Shown in pieces: positions 1-9,214 of a stretch of DNA of 15,000 nucleotides (the first letter of the stretch is position 1; each line of letters opens with the position of its first letter). The position numbers and the translations under genes were made by a program. A model generated the notes under the pieces. It saw only the letters and a program-made list of their open reading frames with translations, did no database searches and was not told the origin of the DNA. The stretch is from Halisarca cf. caerulea (Eukaryota > Porifera > Demospongiae > Chondrillida > Halisarcidae). The stretch is taken from contig CAUJGJ010000425.1 of assembly GCA_963170055.1 (NCBI GenBank), positions 45,001 to 60,000 on the forward strand. The letters are read 5' to 3'.

Positions 1-1386
1 CCACTGTGTTGGTTCTTCTTGTTAAACCTATAGAATGTTCATAAATAATGGTTTTCCAGATTTTAAAATTGGCATTAATTTTCTTCAATACAGTTCCTAC
101 CACATGCAGTAGCATTTGTGGAGGACAGCCTATTAGGACACTTTCTACATCTGCACCAATCAGTATGGAAGGGTGTTAAAAACTGGTGAATTTGTGACCC
201 ATCAAAACACTTCACAAATTTAAATGATCATTAAGCTCACTCATCCAGAAGTGTACAAACAAAATAAGAAGTTCTAAATAAATGCAAGACGTCACAAGTA
301 TAACCATGACATCTTACACATGAGTATACATAGGTAGAACATAAATAGCTAGGTAACTTTAAGATCATACTATATTATTAGTTGTTTATACGCATTTATA
401 TTATATTTATTATAATAGTTAATTACTTCACACCATGCACTAGCCCAATGTTACTCAATGACATGCTATGCAAATTGTATTTAATTATAATCATATACCT
501 AATCTAAGTACTAAAATTATAATTTTATATACATGCACCATGCATGTCCATGCATACCTTCATCTATGTCAACCTCGATAAGAAGACCTCTCTGCACTTG
601 CTAGCTAGCAAAAGCCACTTACAATTTGACTTTCTAAAATCAAGTCAAAAGATAACAGGTGATAGAAATTTAAAGTTTAATCGGGCTTGATATTTGGGAT
701 AATTCACTGCATGCATAATGTACGAGGTGATTAGCAAATGCCCTTAATTTCCATTATATTCACCATTGTAGACACTACTATTGTACACTAACAGCATATT
801 TGGTGGATCCACTTTTTGATCCAGTTGATTATGAGTAATGAAGAGGCCAACCAATCTTGATTATCACAAAAGTCAGTTATAATTTGCTGCATCTGGATGA
901 GCCCCTGACAATGACTGACTGTATGCAGTATTTTGGGTCATTGACTCATTAATGATCGATACAGCAAAAAGAAAACTGCAGCTGAAATAGGGCAATTATT
1001 AATCCATGTGAGCTTTGCATTGAAATATAGAATTATAGCATTTTGAGGTTTACAAGGTATTTAATGTAATACTAACATCTACTACAGGCAGTGTTAGTCA
1101 TGTGTTCCTCCATGACTACATGAATATTCCAAGTGGATTAGTAGTGGCTTTAGGAGAATAGGCTGATTCGAGACATTGCTATAAATTATAATTACAGTAG
1201 AAAATAAGTAGCAGTTAGGTATCCCAAAGGAAAGCAAAATATTAGATATTCACTATCAGAGGTACTTTCTATATCCAAGGTGCTTTGAATGGTTTTCAAT
1301 TGGGCAGGGACAAAGCCATGAGTCTTTCTATATATTATCTGCAAGTAGGCAGTGTCAGATACTTACTAACAAAGTTTGTTTGTATT
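1..1386. other. AT-rich stretch, no gene seen
   Basis: Stops are dense in all six frames. Several CATGCATG-type short palindromes occur (for example near 532-556 and 709). Nothing here has protein-like composition, splice-flanked structure or an RNA-gene signature that I can support. Confidence 0.6.
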
Positions 1387-1591
1387 AAGTGCAATGTACT
1401 AACCACGTTAACTCGAGATGAAACACGGCTGTTTTGTCAATGGCCTTCTGTGAGAATTCCACCCTTCATCAGTAGCTGCACTGGGCAGTAGGAGAAAATG
1501 GATTTCCTTGGAAACCTTCCATCATTGGATTGGTCAAGGTAAATCCGAAACCGCTAGTTGGTATTAGATATGTTGACATCTTCATTGAACA

Positions 1592-1645
1592 CCTACTGAC
1601 AAGTTTTGGTTTGTTAGTAGGACTAAGCTATCCACAAGCTAGTCT
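1592..1645. repeat. Two adjacent short hairpins
   Basis: CCTACTGACAA (1592-1602) pairs with TTGTTAGTAGG (1611-1621), 11 bp with one G-T wobble and an 8-nt loop. Immediately after it, GACTAAGCT pairs with AGCTAGTC with one bulged A. There is no coding context. They may be structural remnants of a small mobile element or chance. Confidence 0.3.
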
Positions 1646-1800
1646 AAGAGGTCTTATAGTTAATAATGGTATTATCATAATCAAGGTATATTCAGTTTGA
1701 CTGTGCTACAATAGAACACCATCATGCATCAGTGCATAAAGACATAACTATTTTAAAATTCTATTCTTAGACTAACTCAACTTCTATAAAAGCTCCAACT

Positions 1801-1891
1801 GAAACTGGCGTAAGTAAAATGCATAACCACGTTAACCTGAGAGAAAACATTGCATTTAACGTGGTTGTAGTATTTTACCTACGCTAGCTTC
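1801..1891. repeat. 91-nt near-perfect hairpin, microRNA-precursor-like
   Basis: Arm 1801-1835 (starts GAAACTGGCGTAAGTAAAAT, ends AACCACGTTAA) pairs with arm 1856-1891 (starts TTAACGTGGTT, ends TACGCTAGCTTC) with only a few mismatches or bulges. The loop is about 20 nt (1836-1855). Size and mismatch pattern fit a microRNA precursor on either strand, but also a very small palindromic MITE. A 13-mer from the arm, TAACCACGTTAAC (1824-1836), recurs at 1400-1412 inside a wider, weaker similarity (1387-1426). That favours a repeat family. No expression information is available. Confidence 0.6.
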
Positions 1892-2508
1892 AATGTTAAA
1901 AAAAAGAATTTTAGAGTGTAGTCTTGTCTTTACATGCAGAAGTCCTCTCTTCTTACTGTGAGTATTCGCCACTGTGATGGTACTTTTACGGTTAGTTCAA
2001 TTTTATTACAACTAAGGACTTTTGTCCATGTTATGCTGATACCACAGTTACGATTAATGAGTCGCAAAATGATTTAAGTGCTACTATATACATAGGGCCT
2101 GGCTGTAAATTATTTTACATTTCAATTATTTTTCAAGGAAAGTCAGGGAAAACTACATGGGGGTGGGGTTCAATGGTCCCCACTTGCTGTTCTTAGAGTA
2201 CTGCATGCATGCTCACCACACAGCTGAGAATCTTCTGTTAACAATGGGCACTTGTGTGAGCTCTAGCTTTATGATCTAATCAAAGATCAGTACATCAGTA
2301 TCATTATCATTAATGTTCCGGTGATCCACTTAGCCAGTATTTTGCAGGGATTCCAGCAATGAACACAAAATGCAAAATTTATGACATTGTAGAATGATGG
2401 TATGGGGTGAATGGGTAGTATGCACGACCATCACAGGAATTATAGTACTAAGTGGACTCAAGATGAAAATAAACCAAAATTATTAAATAGGTGCACCATA
2501 ATGTTGTA
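1892..2508. other. Intergenic stretch, no gene seen
   Basis: Between the hairpin at 1801-1891 and the MITE at 2509. It has no protein-like open frame, no splice-flanked exon candidate and no RNA gene that I can recognise. Confidence 0.5.
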
Positions 2509-2786
2509 TATATAACACCTTCCAATTAGCAATATACTTTTCCATTAAAATAAGAATCAGCCTAGGATTCACAAATTTGTGAACCCAGAGACATATCAGC
2601 TGTACCAGCTGCTAGTCCACTGCAAAAGTTGTTTACTTCAGCATTGTTATTTGTTTTGAAATTGGAAACACAAAACAATGCCTTTGATTTTTCCTTTGAT
2701 CTTCCTGGTTTCACAAATTTGTGTATATTAGGCTGAGTTTTATTATAATTTGGAAAAGTACATTGCTAATTGGAAGGTGTTATATA
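2509..2786. mobile_element. MITE with long terminal inverted repeats and TA duplication
   Basis: This is a non-coding palindromic element. The left arm (about 2511-2588) and right arm (about 2704-2784) are inverted copies starting TATAACACCTTCCAATTAGC. The first 25 bases match exactly; the next 55 or so are similar with small indels and end in a shared CACAAATTTGTGAA palindrome. TA flanks both ends (2509-2510, 2785-2786), consistent with a TA target duplication as in Tc1/mariner-type elements. The centre holds a second hairpin, GCATTGTT (2641) against AACAATGC (2674). No transposase is present, so it would have been moved in trans. Superfamily is inferred from the TA only. Confidence 0.8.
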
Positions 2787-3357
2787 GGAATGCCTGCATG
2801 AGAAGGTGCACACGATGTAAGGCTATACTGTAAGAAATAAGTGAGAATCTGGTGACATGAAGACATTTAATGATTGTGGGGTATTGGGATTGTCTGTAAG
2901 TTTATAATTACCTGCTCTTAGATTTTTTAAATGAACCCATGCCCTACCCTGCATGGAAAGGGCCTCCTTCCTCCCTAAAATACCCATTGGCAATAAATTA
3001 ATGATCACGAAAATCCAGGGCAACCCAACCCAGCCCAGCCTAGTTATGTAGTTCGGAAAATAGGTCTGTAGTTGAGCTAATGTTGAAATAGTTCTATATA
3101 ATAGGACAGCCAAATTATGCATGCAGTTGTTTACACTTAAAGGTCTACTGAGTAGGATCTAAGACATCCTTTCCAGACTTAACTAAGCTGGGTTAGGTAA
3201 GGTTGCAACATAGACATTCATGATCATTGGATCTGCTAGGGAGCTAGAAAGGGGGTAGTTTCATGTTGGCAATGCATTTTCCTATGCATAGAGGGTTAAA
3301 TCTAAAGAAATGTACTAATAGTAGCAGTGAAACTTCTATGGAATCACACTCCCAAAT

Positions 3358-3470
3358 GCAGAAACCTCCTTAATCAGGACACCTTTGCTTTGAAGTCCTT
3401 CACATTGATATGCACACAGTTGAATTCTCTGAAATGAGGACACCCCCATACTAGAGAGGTTTTACAGTAT
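3358..3470. repeat. Small AGGACAC-type interspersed repeat
   Basis: A roughly 113-bp unit runs from GCAGAAACCTCCTTAATCAG to CTAGAGAGGTTTTACAGTAT. Its ends are short imperfect inverted repeats (AAACCTCCTTA against AAACCTCTCTA, 9 of 11). It contains AGGACACC twice (3376 and 3437) and AAGTCCTT once. No coding potential is seen. It resembles a short non-autonomous DNA element, and a related segment appears in the galectin intron. Family name unknown. Confidence 0.4.
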
Positions 3471-3547
3471 ACCCATCAAAGAAAAACTTAAGCAATGTAC
3501 TATTCCAATTGTATTATATTAGCAATGCTTTACATATAGTGTATTCG

Positions 3548-3790
3548 ACACTTCATTGCTATTAATGCATGGTACTTCCTAATATAGCTGTTGGTGCATG
3601 GGGTGGCACCTGGAACTATAGGAGCCAGCTATGCACCCACAAACACCACTGACACCTTCTGTGCCTTACTTGAGGTAGTAAACAGCTTCACAAGAGGAGT
3701 GTGGGCAAGTTAAACCATTTGCACTTTCATGCAAGGTCACTCACTCTAACCACCATCACATATCTTGTACGAACACTGGCAGACACATAC
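3548..3790 (+). repeat. Coding-like repeat, copy A
   Basis: This segment matches the complement of about 6481-6720. In the best block (3635-3686 against 6589-6639) 49 of about 51 bases agree. Away from it similarity falls, with small indels. One frame reads PTNTTDTFCALLEVVNSFTR, matching copy B, before a stop. I do not recognise the protein. It could be a piece of an unclassified transposon or of a duplicated gene. It is not intact: stops and indels break it on both sides of the conserved block. Confidence 0.55.
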
Positions 3791-5386
3791 CAAACATTCT
3801 TAATTTTTCATCTTCTTGCATGAAGCAATTCACAAGTTTTCTTATTACTCACAACTGCCATCGCTTAATTGTAAATTTTGAACTTAAAATTATTACATAA
3901 TGAAATCAAATGGTAATAGTACTAAAAACACCAATGAGGATCATTGATCCATTGATTTCTTATCATTATTGGGCCACAATTGCCAAAAAGCATCAGTGCA
4001 AATAAAGAATTTCTCTCATTGTTGTACTTTTCAAGTTCGTGATAGTGTATACCGGAAAGTTGCCCACTGCATGGGCTGTGTGTGCTCATGTGCACAGATG
4101 CCTCTGTCAGTTAAGCATGCAAAGATACATGGCATATGCATGCACTTTCTAGACGCTAATGTGGTCACTGGTGGTTTGGGGCTGAGATTTGGCATGGAAC
4201 TACTGTATAGAAGTTTAGTAAATTAAATGATTCAACAAGTAATACTGCTGTGTGTGGTATATTATAAATCGACAACATGCATGTGCTTTCGCTGTTCGCC
4301 TCACTGGCAGCAGCTATGTGCATTGCATGGGTAATCGTCATTGCATGTGCTTGAAATGTTGCTGTTTCCCTGCATGGTTTACAGCTGTTAGGCTGACAAA
4401 CTGGAAAATGCAATCATTTGTGGAAAATAGGCACCTTGTTCATGCCTTTGCTGTGTGCCTTATCATCTACAGCCAAGCATGAACATGGCCTTGATCACCC
4501 ACTCAATCCTAAAATATACCTAGTTATAAAAAAGCCTAGGGTCCACAGAACATATGTAACAGGCTTAGAAAGAACAAAAAGCACAACAGGACACTGCCCT
4601 ATACAAACGTTAACTCTGCTCTCCACTGCATGACTGAATGAAACCTATATACAATATCTACCCTAACATAGACATGATACCCATACATCATGTCACTGGG
4701 GGCTCACTCAGTCTCATCCCAATATTATTAGGCAGATGGTTATCATTGTGGGGCAAGCCAGAGGTGCTGGTATATATAAGCTTAATTTAAAGAGGATCGA
4801 TAAGTAGCCCATTGTTCATGATAGGACAGCAATGATGGCTGCCCTCTAGGCGTTGGGTGGCTGTGTGCACGTAATATGAGGAGCACAGGCATGCATTAGA
4901 AACTTAGAACTCATTGAATGTCAAGTGTAACTGCGCAATACAAAGTAAAAATGATGATATTGCGTGCATACACATGAATGCCCTTGTTACTCGCATGGTC
5001 AGCGGCAGCTGAGTACATGGTTAGTTGATTCTGTGTTTATTCACTTATTGTTTCCTCAGATTACACCTGTACCACAAAAATTTTGCAACACAGGAATCTG
5101 GGGTAAGTGGTGCCTTGTTCCTGCATATGGCTATGCCGCTTACTTTAATTCGTAGTTGGCAGCCACAAGTGTGTAATCAATGTGTAGTTGTGCTATGGCA
5201 TGACAAACACACCCTCCATCACCCATTCAGGACACACTGAGTATTTTTTATTAATCAAAGACAATAATAAGATACAAAAACCCTGGCAGCAAAGAGTTAT
5301 TACATAAAACTACACTATCACAGTATGTTTTTCTGAATGATGGCTCAGACACAGTGTTACGAGGATCCTTCTAGCAGCTCTGGAGC
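3791..5386. other. Stretch without a supported gene
   Basis: Short open frames at 3969-4633 and 4964-5240 overlap one another on both strands and encode Cys/His/Met-rich peptides driven by repeated TGCATG words, so I do not accept them as genes. A weak imperfect repeat is visible around 4270-4490. No RNA gene or TE protein was recognised. Confidence 0.5.
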
Positions 5387-5599
5387 TGTATTGGGGTATT
5401 CCTGAGGACCTGGCAAGGCAGATAGAAACTAGGGTAATGACCATTGGCCTAGGATACTAGAGTGCATGGTGGTCAAAAATGCATAGCAATTGACTTGTTC
5501 ATTCGTCAATTGCTGTGCATTCTTGAACGTCATGCATTCCCTTATCCTAGGCCAATGGTCACATACCCCTTGCCAGGCCCTCAGGAATACCCCAATACA
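5387..5599. mobile_element. Fold-back palindromic element (213 bp)
   Basis: Two inverted arms cover almost the whole element. Left arm 5387-5494 begins TGTATTGGGGTATTCCTGAG and ends GCAATTGAC; right arm 5505-5599 begins GTCAATTGC and ends with the complement of the left start. The loop is about 10 nt. Shared blocks include CTGGCAAGG, GACCATTGGCCTAGGATA and AATGCA(T/C)AGCAATTGAC, with one indel of roughly 12 nt. Transcribed RNA would fold into a long imperfect hairpin. No coding capacity and no clear target-site duplication were seen. It is probably a fold-back MITE; a hairpin small-RNA source is the alternative. Confidence 0.75.
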
Positions 5600-6333
5600 A
5601 CAATGAAATTATATCCACATTGTAGTGATCATAAATAAAAACATTATTAGTATGGTTGTATTACGTAGAAAGCACATTCAATTTGAGTCACAGCATCAAC
5701 CCACTGATAATTCTCACACTATTATGTACTCTGAATTAAACAAATTTCGTCCATCAAAAACAACTCACATTGTCTGGAACTATCAGAGATTCTATCACCC
5801 GGGTCAATGACAAGCAGAATCCAGCTAGGATACGTTGTTCAACCATTTCAAAAGTGTCTAATGCTAAGAAGGGAATTGATGAGATGATAGACATGATTCA
5901 ACATTCTAAACTTTAGAAAACAGCCTTTGGAAACAGCACCTAGTCTAAAAGGTACAGCACTGTATCCTTTTCAGCCTGCCTTCAAAGCCGGACTATATAG
6001 TGACCTCATGCCAACATTAGTCGTTCAATCGATTTGCAAATTTTAAATTGTGGACAGTATACTAGTTCTTGAAGCTTATGAGCATATAATTATTGTAATA
6101 TCCAGTTCTATATAAATAGCACATTCAGCTATATTGTGCGTGTTCTTCATGATTAGGCAACATGAAAGGAGTGAATGTACACATGCATGGTAGCAACATA
6201 CCATTTTCGTAATCTAAGATTGTAGTCTTTGATTGCATCCCATGGTAATTAGTCTATTTCATGAATAGCTAATCATTAATTTTGCTTAACATGCTCTTCA
6301 TGCAGTATTTGGGATGGTGGTTTGTTTTATAAA
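5600..6333. other. Intergenic stretch, no gene seen
   Basis: Between the fold-back element and copy B of the coding-like repeat. One 61-codon open frame (5625-5810) has no recognisable motif or coding context. A short (TA)n run lies at about 6335-6347. Confidence 0.5.
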
Positions 6334-6713
6334 TTATATATATATACAATTTGAATCAATCAAACAATGATTGCCAAGGGTAGCACCCAACATTGGCAGT
6401 ACATTGACAAAATTGTTCAATTGCCTGTATGCTATAGCTAAGTGCTTAAAAGGTACGATTGCAACAGTGTTTGGTAATAGTAGCTGAAGCTCTTTAACTA
6501 ATGTACGGAACTTGGTGATGGTTAGAGTGAATGGCCTAGCTTGATGGACGGCTGATAGTTTGACTTTGCCCCCAGTCCTCGCATGAACCTGTTTACTACC
6601 TCAAGTAATGCACAGAAGGTGTCACTGGTGTTTGTGGGTACACAGCTGGCCACTGGTTTTAGGTGCCAACCCACCAACAGTATTATGAGGAAGTACTTAT
6701 TTATTAGCACCAA
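6334..6713 (-). pseudogene. Coding-like repeat, copy B (unidentified broken ORF)
   Basis: The longer of the two copies, on the minus strand. The frame from 6713 down to the stop at 6522 includes LVGWHLKPVASC, PTNTSDTFCALLEVVNRFMR and GLGAKSNYQPSIKL. A single frame change near 6530 leads into a second open stretch that runs to a stop at 6334-6336 and reads PFTLTITKFRTLVKELQLLL, then VAIVPFKHLAIAYRQLNNFV and LPMLGATLGNH. Together about 120 codons show ordinary protein-like composition with one frameshift. Agreement with copy A keeps the reading frame across the block, which suggests descent from a coding sequence. I cannot name the family. No start, promoter or splice sites were identified. Confidence 0.4.
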
Positions 6714-6720
6714 TAGCAGC

Positions 6721-8400
6721 TAAAACTTCCCTGTTCGTGGGATAGGCCTATTAACACTTACTGCACTTGTCATTCAGCATCTCTTATTTTTACAGACTCA
6801 TCTGATATTATAGAAGCAAAATTAGTGCAGTCGATATTGAGGATGAGTTACAAAGCTGAAAGTTATAATATGTTACATGCTTTGCTATACTATCAGACCA
6901 AGGTTTATGATTCAACTTTCTCAATTCTATTAAACATGTGCATGCTCAGTGATTCAATAACAGTATTATTAAGTATACTTGGCAGTTAACAGGTCTGGTC
7001 AGGTTATTTTAAACATGGTTGGCAACATGGTTATAATTCTGAAAAGATCTTATATGATCAATGAAAAAAATCTTGATATACAGAAAGACACCTATATATG
7101 GCAGGAAGTCTGTAATTATATGACAGTGTACTAAATGTAGTTCAATGTTACATATTTTCCTTATTACTAAGTATACGTATATTTGGCAGGTTTTTAAGGT
7201 CACATATATTCTTTGTTATAATATAAAATTAATAATACTTGATTTTACTCGTATATCAAGCCTAAATCTGGACTTCACCTCAGTACACATTAGAACCTAT
7301 TGCTACTCGTTCAGTGTGACAATTTATGCTTCTATTAATATTCACTAGTACTGCAGATGTCATTGAGTACCAATTAATGACTTCAGTGACAGATGCACAT
7401 TCCAGTTTCTACCGCTAGTACATATACTTGATGCATATGGCACTGAAGAAAGTAATTATAACACTTGAATGGTTTCTTCCTTGAAGCTTTTTTACAATAT
7501 AATATGTCAATAATGCAGTGAGTTGGTAAAGGTTTGCAGCATGTGGTCCATACATTCACTGCAAATCCACCTAGTACCTCTGCTTCATTCACTTCTGAAT
7601 CATTTGAAGGGACAGGATATTCAGGTGGATTGCAGTATACAGCATTGCAGCACTCCCCTAGAAAGGGGTTATACATGCATACTTGATGTATGGCTTTGGT
7701 TAAAGAGTTGTGATTGTAGATAGCCGGCCCTCCCTAGCACTAACCTTGAATGATTACATAGTCAGTGCATTGATAATTGACCACACTTTAATTGTATAAT
7801 TAATTGTATTTTAATGGTGCCTTGTTAACTTTGCAACATTGTCTTTTAGCAAATGTTTTTAAAAGGGTCATTGATCATGAGCATCTTCCAGATAGATAAT
7901 GTTTGAAATTTCACAGATGGAGATTTGGAAAGGAAAGGCAACTTTTGTGACTCCTCACCTTTGTAATAATAGTGTATTGTCATGAAAATGGCAGTTTTGT
8001 TGAGATCGCATTAAGAAAAAGTCGCTTTGCTTGACAACCTCGCATCTTTGACCTTGAATTGTTTCAAATCCTATTGCTATCAAATCTTTGTATGTTGCAG
8101 TTTTTGAATTAACATTATTCCTGGAGATTGTGCTGTACTCAAATATTTTCTCACAGATTAAGCATTATTATAGTTTTGATTGATTGAAGGGTGAAAAATC
8201 AGGTTTTTGGCCTTCTGAAGTTAAAAATAATTATTTATAAGCCACATTTAAGTAGATGATGCATTGTTATCGACTCCAAACAGCAGTTTTAGTAATATAC
8301 TCCAATCCATTAAACTGATCGATGCTATTGAAGACAACCAACACCTACAGTGTTGAAGGAACCTGACTACTTAGCACCATTTACACTGTATGGCCATGTA
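6721..8400. other. Stretch without a supported gene, upstream of the galectin
   Basis: AT-rich. The best open frame is on the minus strand, 7383-7676 (97 codons), with no motif I recognise. The last few hundred bases precede the galectin TATA box and may hold its regulatory region, but I could not single out binding sites. Confidence 0.5.
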
Positions 8401-8410
8401 AAGCGGCCTC

Positions 8411-8418
8411 TATAAAAG
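8411..8418 (+). promoter_or_regulatory. TATA box of the galectin gene
   Basis: A canonical TATAAAAG lies in a slightly GC-richer context about 100 nt upstream of a good splice donor. Metazoan TATA boxes place the start site roughly 25-35 nt downstream, so transcription would begin near 8440-8450. No ATG occurs between there and the donor at 8520, as expected of a clean non-coding leader exon. The call rests on the motif and its spacing to the donor and the galectin exon. No initiator element was confirmed. Confidence 0.55.
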
Positions 8419-8440
8419 AGCACTGTATGCATGCTAGCTG

Positions 8441-8519
8441 GCAAATTGCATCGTGACTATTCGTTAGCAAACTCTGAATCATCAAATTTATATCAAGAAG
8501 ACTTCGGTGGTTTCAGAAA
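8441..8519 (+). other. Predicted non-coding exon 1 of the galectin gene
   Basis: This is the inferred 5' untranslated exon. It runs from about 30 nt downstream of the TATA box to a donor that reads AAA|GTAAGC (GT at 8520-8521). The stretch contains no ATG, so it adds no upstream open reading frame. The start coordinate is an estimate from TATA spacing; the 3' end is set by the donor. The exon is inferred from signals only, with no transcript evidence available here. Confidence 0.45.
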
Positions 8520-8630
8520 GTAAGCGATCTTGTAATCTCTATTTTGATTGTGATGTCTAGGCTTAGTACAATCTCAGGTTCACAGTAGACTTCTGATATC
8601 TGTGATGAGGTGCAGAACTCGCAATGTCTT

Positions 8631-8633
8631 TAC

Positions 8634-8698
<65 letters not shown>
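8631..8698. repeat. (TA)n microsatellite in the galectin intron
   Basis: About 68 bp of alternating T and A, interrupted only by two C bases near its left edge. Such tracts are length-variable and can extrude cruciforms. It lies about 110 nt downstream of the predicted donor at 8520. Confidence 0.95.
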
Positions 8699-8700
<2 letters not shown>

Positions 8701-8988
8701 GTAACATGCACTTTAAGTTTTTAGGATCTATAGATTCTATAGTCGAACGTATATGTCTACAATACTTTGCATGTATGAGATACTAAAGACTAAACCCGCA
8801 AAACTAATAATGATAGTAAACAGATAAAATCTGTCATCATGAGGTCCAAATGCAAGAGAAACACAAATCAAATATTTCCACCTACACAATATATCGTTTG
8901 GTGTCGTGAAAATGACCGTATATGTTGCAGGATTTTGCCCATTTGAGCCAGAGTGTGATGGATCCATAGTCACTTAAACATACGTATG

Positions 8989-9078
8989 CAGTGTAATCTT
9001 TTCTTAAGGACACCATTTGGACCACAACGAACTGTCCTTTTTATGGAAGTGTTCTTATGTTGGAGGTTCTAATATATG
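8989..9078. repeat. AGGACAC-type repeat inside the galectin 5'UTR intron
   Basis: AAGGACACC (from 9006) is inverted against TGTCCTT (9033-9039), and GTTGGAGGTTCTAATATA closes the unit. These strings echo AGGACACC and GAGAGGTTTTACAGTA of the 3358-3470 repeat. The similarity is partial, so the limits are approximate. If it is the same family, it is a non-coding insertion in the intron, upstream of the splice acceptor. Confidence 0.3.
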
Positions 9079-9214
9079 CAAGACATGTTAAACAGGGCAT
9101 AGTGTACAGCGTACCTATACAGGTGCACACCAGGATATAGGTTTATTCTCGGGTAGGACTGTTATCATAATATCTTGCATTTTCTCCTTCTTGCACAGCG
9201 GAACAAAGAAAAGG

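Larger units (their letters stand above)
8520..9198 (+). other. Predicted 5'UTR intron of the galectin gene
   Basis: A GT-AG intron of 679 nt. The donor GTAAGC is at 8520. The acceptor is a strong pyrimidine tract, TTTTCTCCTTCTTGCACAG, ending with AG at 9197-9198 and only 16 nt before the galectin ATG. The intron contains a long (TA)n microsatellite (8631-8698) and a small AGGACAC-type repeat (about 8989-9078). The alternative is that transcription starts just upstream of 9199 with no intron, but the acceptor is too good to ignore and it pairs with an upstream donor and TATA box. Confidence 0.55.

Noticed and set aside
2823..3122. 99-codon minus-strand open frame
   Set aside because: No motif, promoter or splice context; part of it is a short CCCAACCCAGCCCAGCC-type simple repeat. 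Kept out for lack of support.
3969..4633. Four overlapping open frames on both strands
   Set aside because: They are short, mutually overlapping and rich in Cys, His and Met because of TGCATG words; none has a domain or gene structure.
9191..9214. In-frame extension of the galectin upstream of the ATG at 9215
   Set aside because: It would need a TTG start lying inside the splice-acceptor pyrimidine tract; the ATG gives a good signal peptide and start context.
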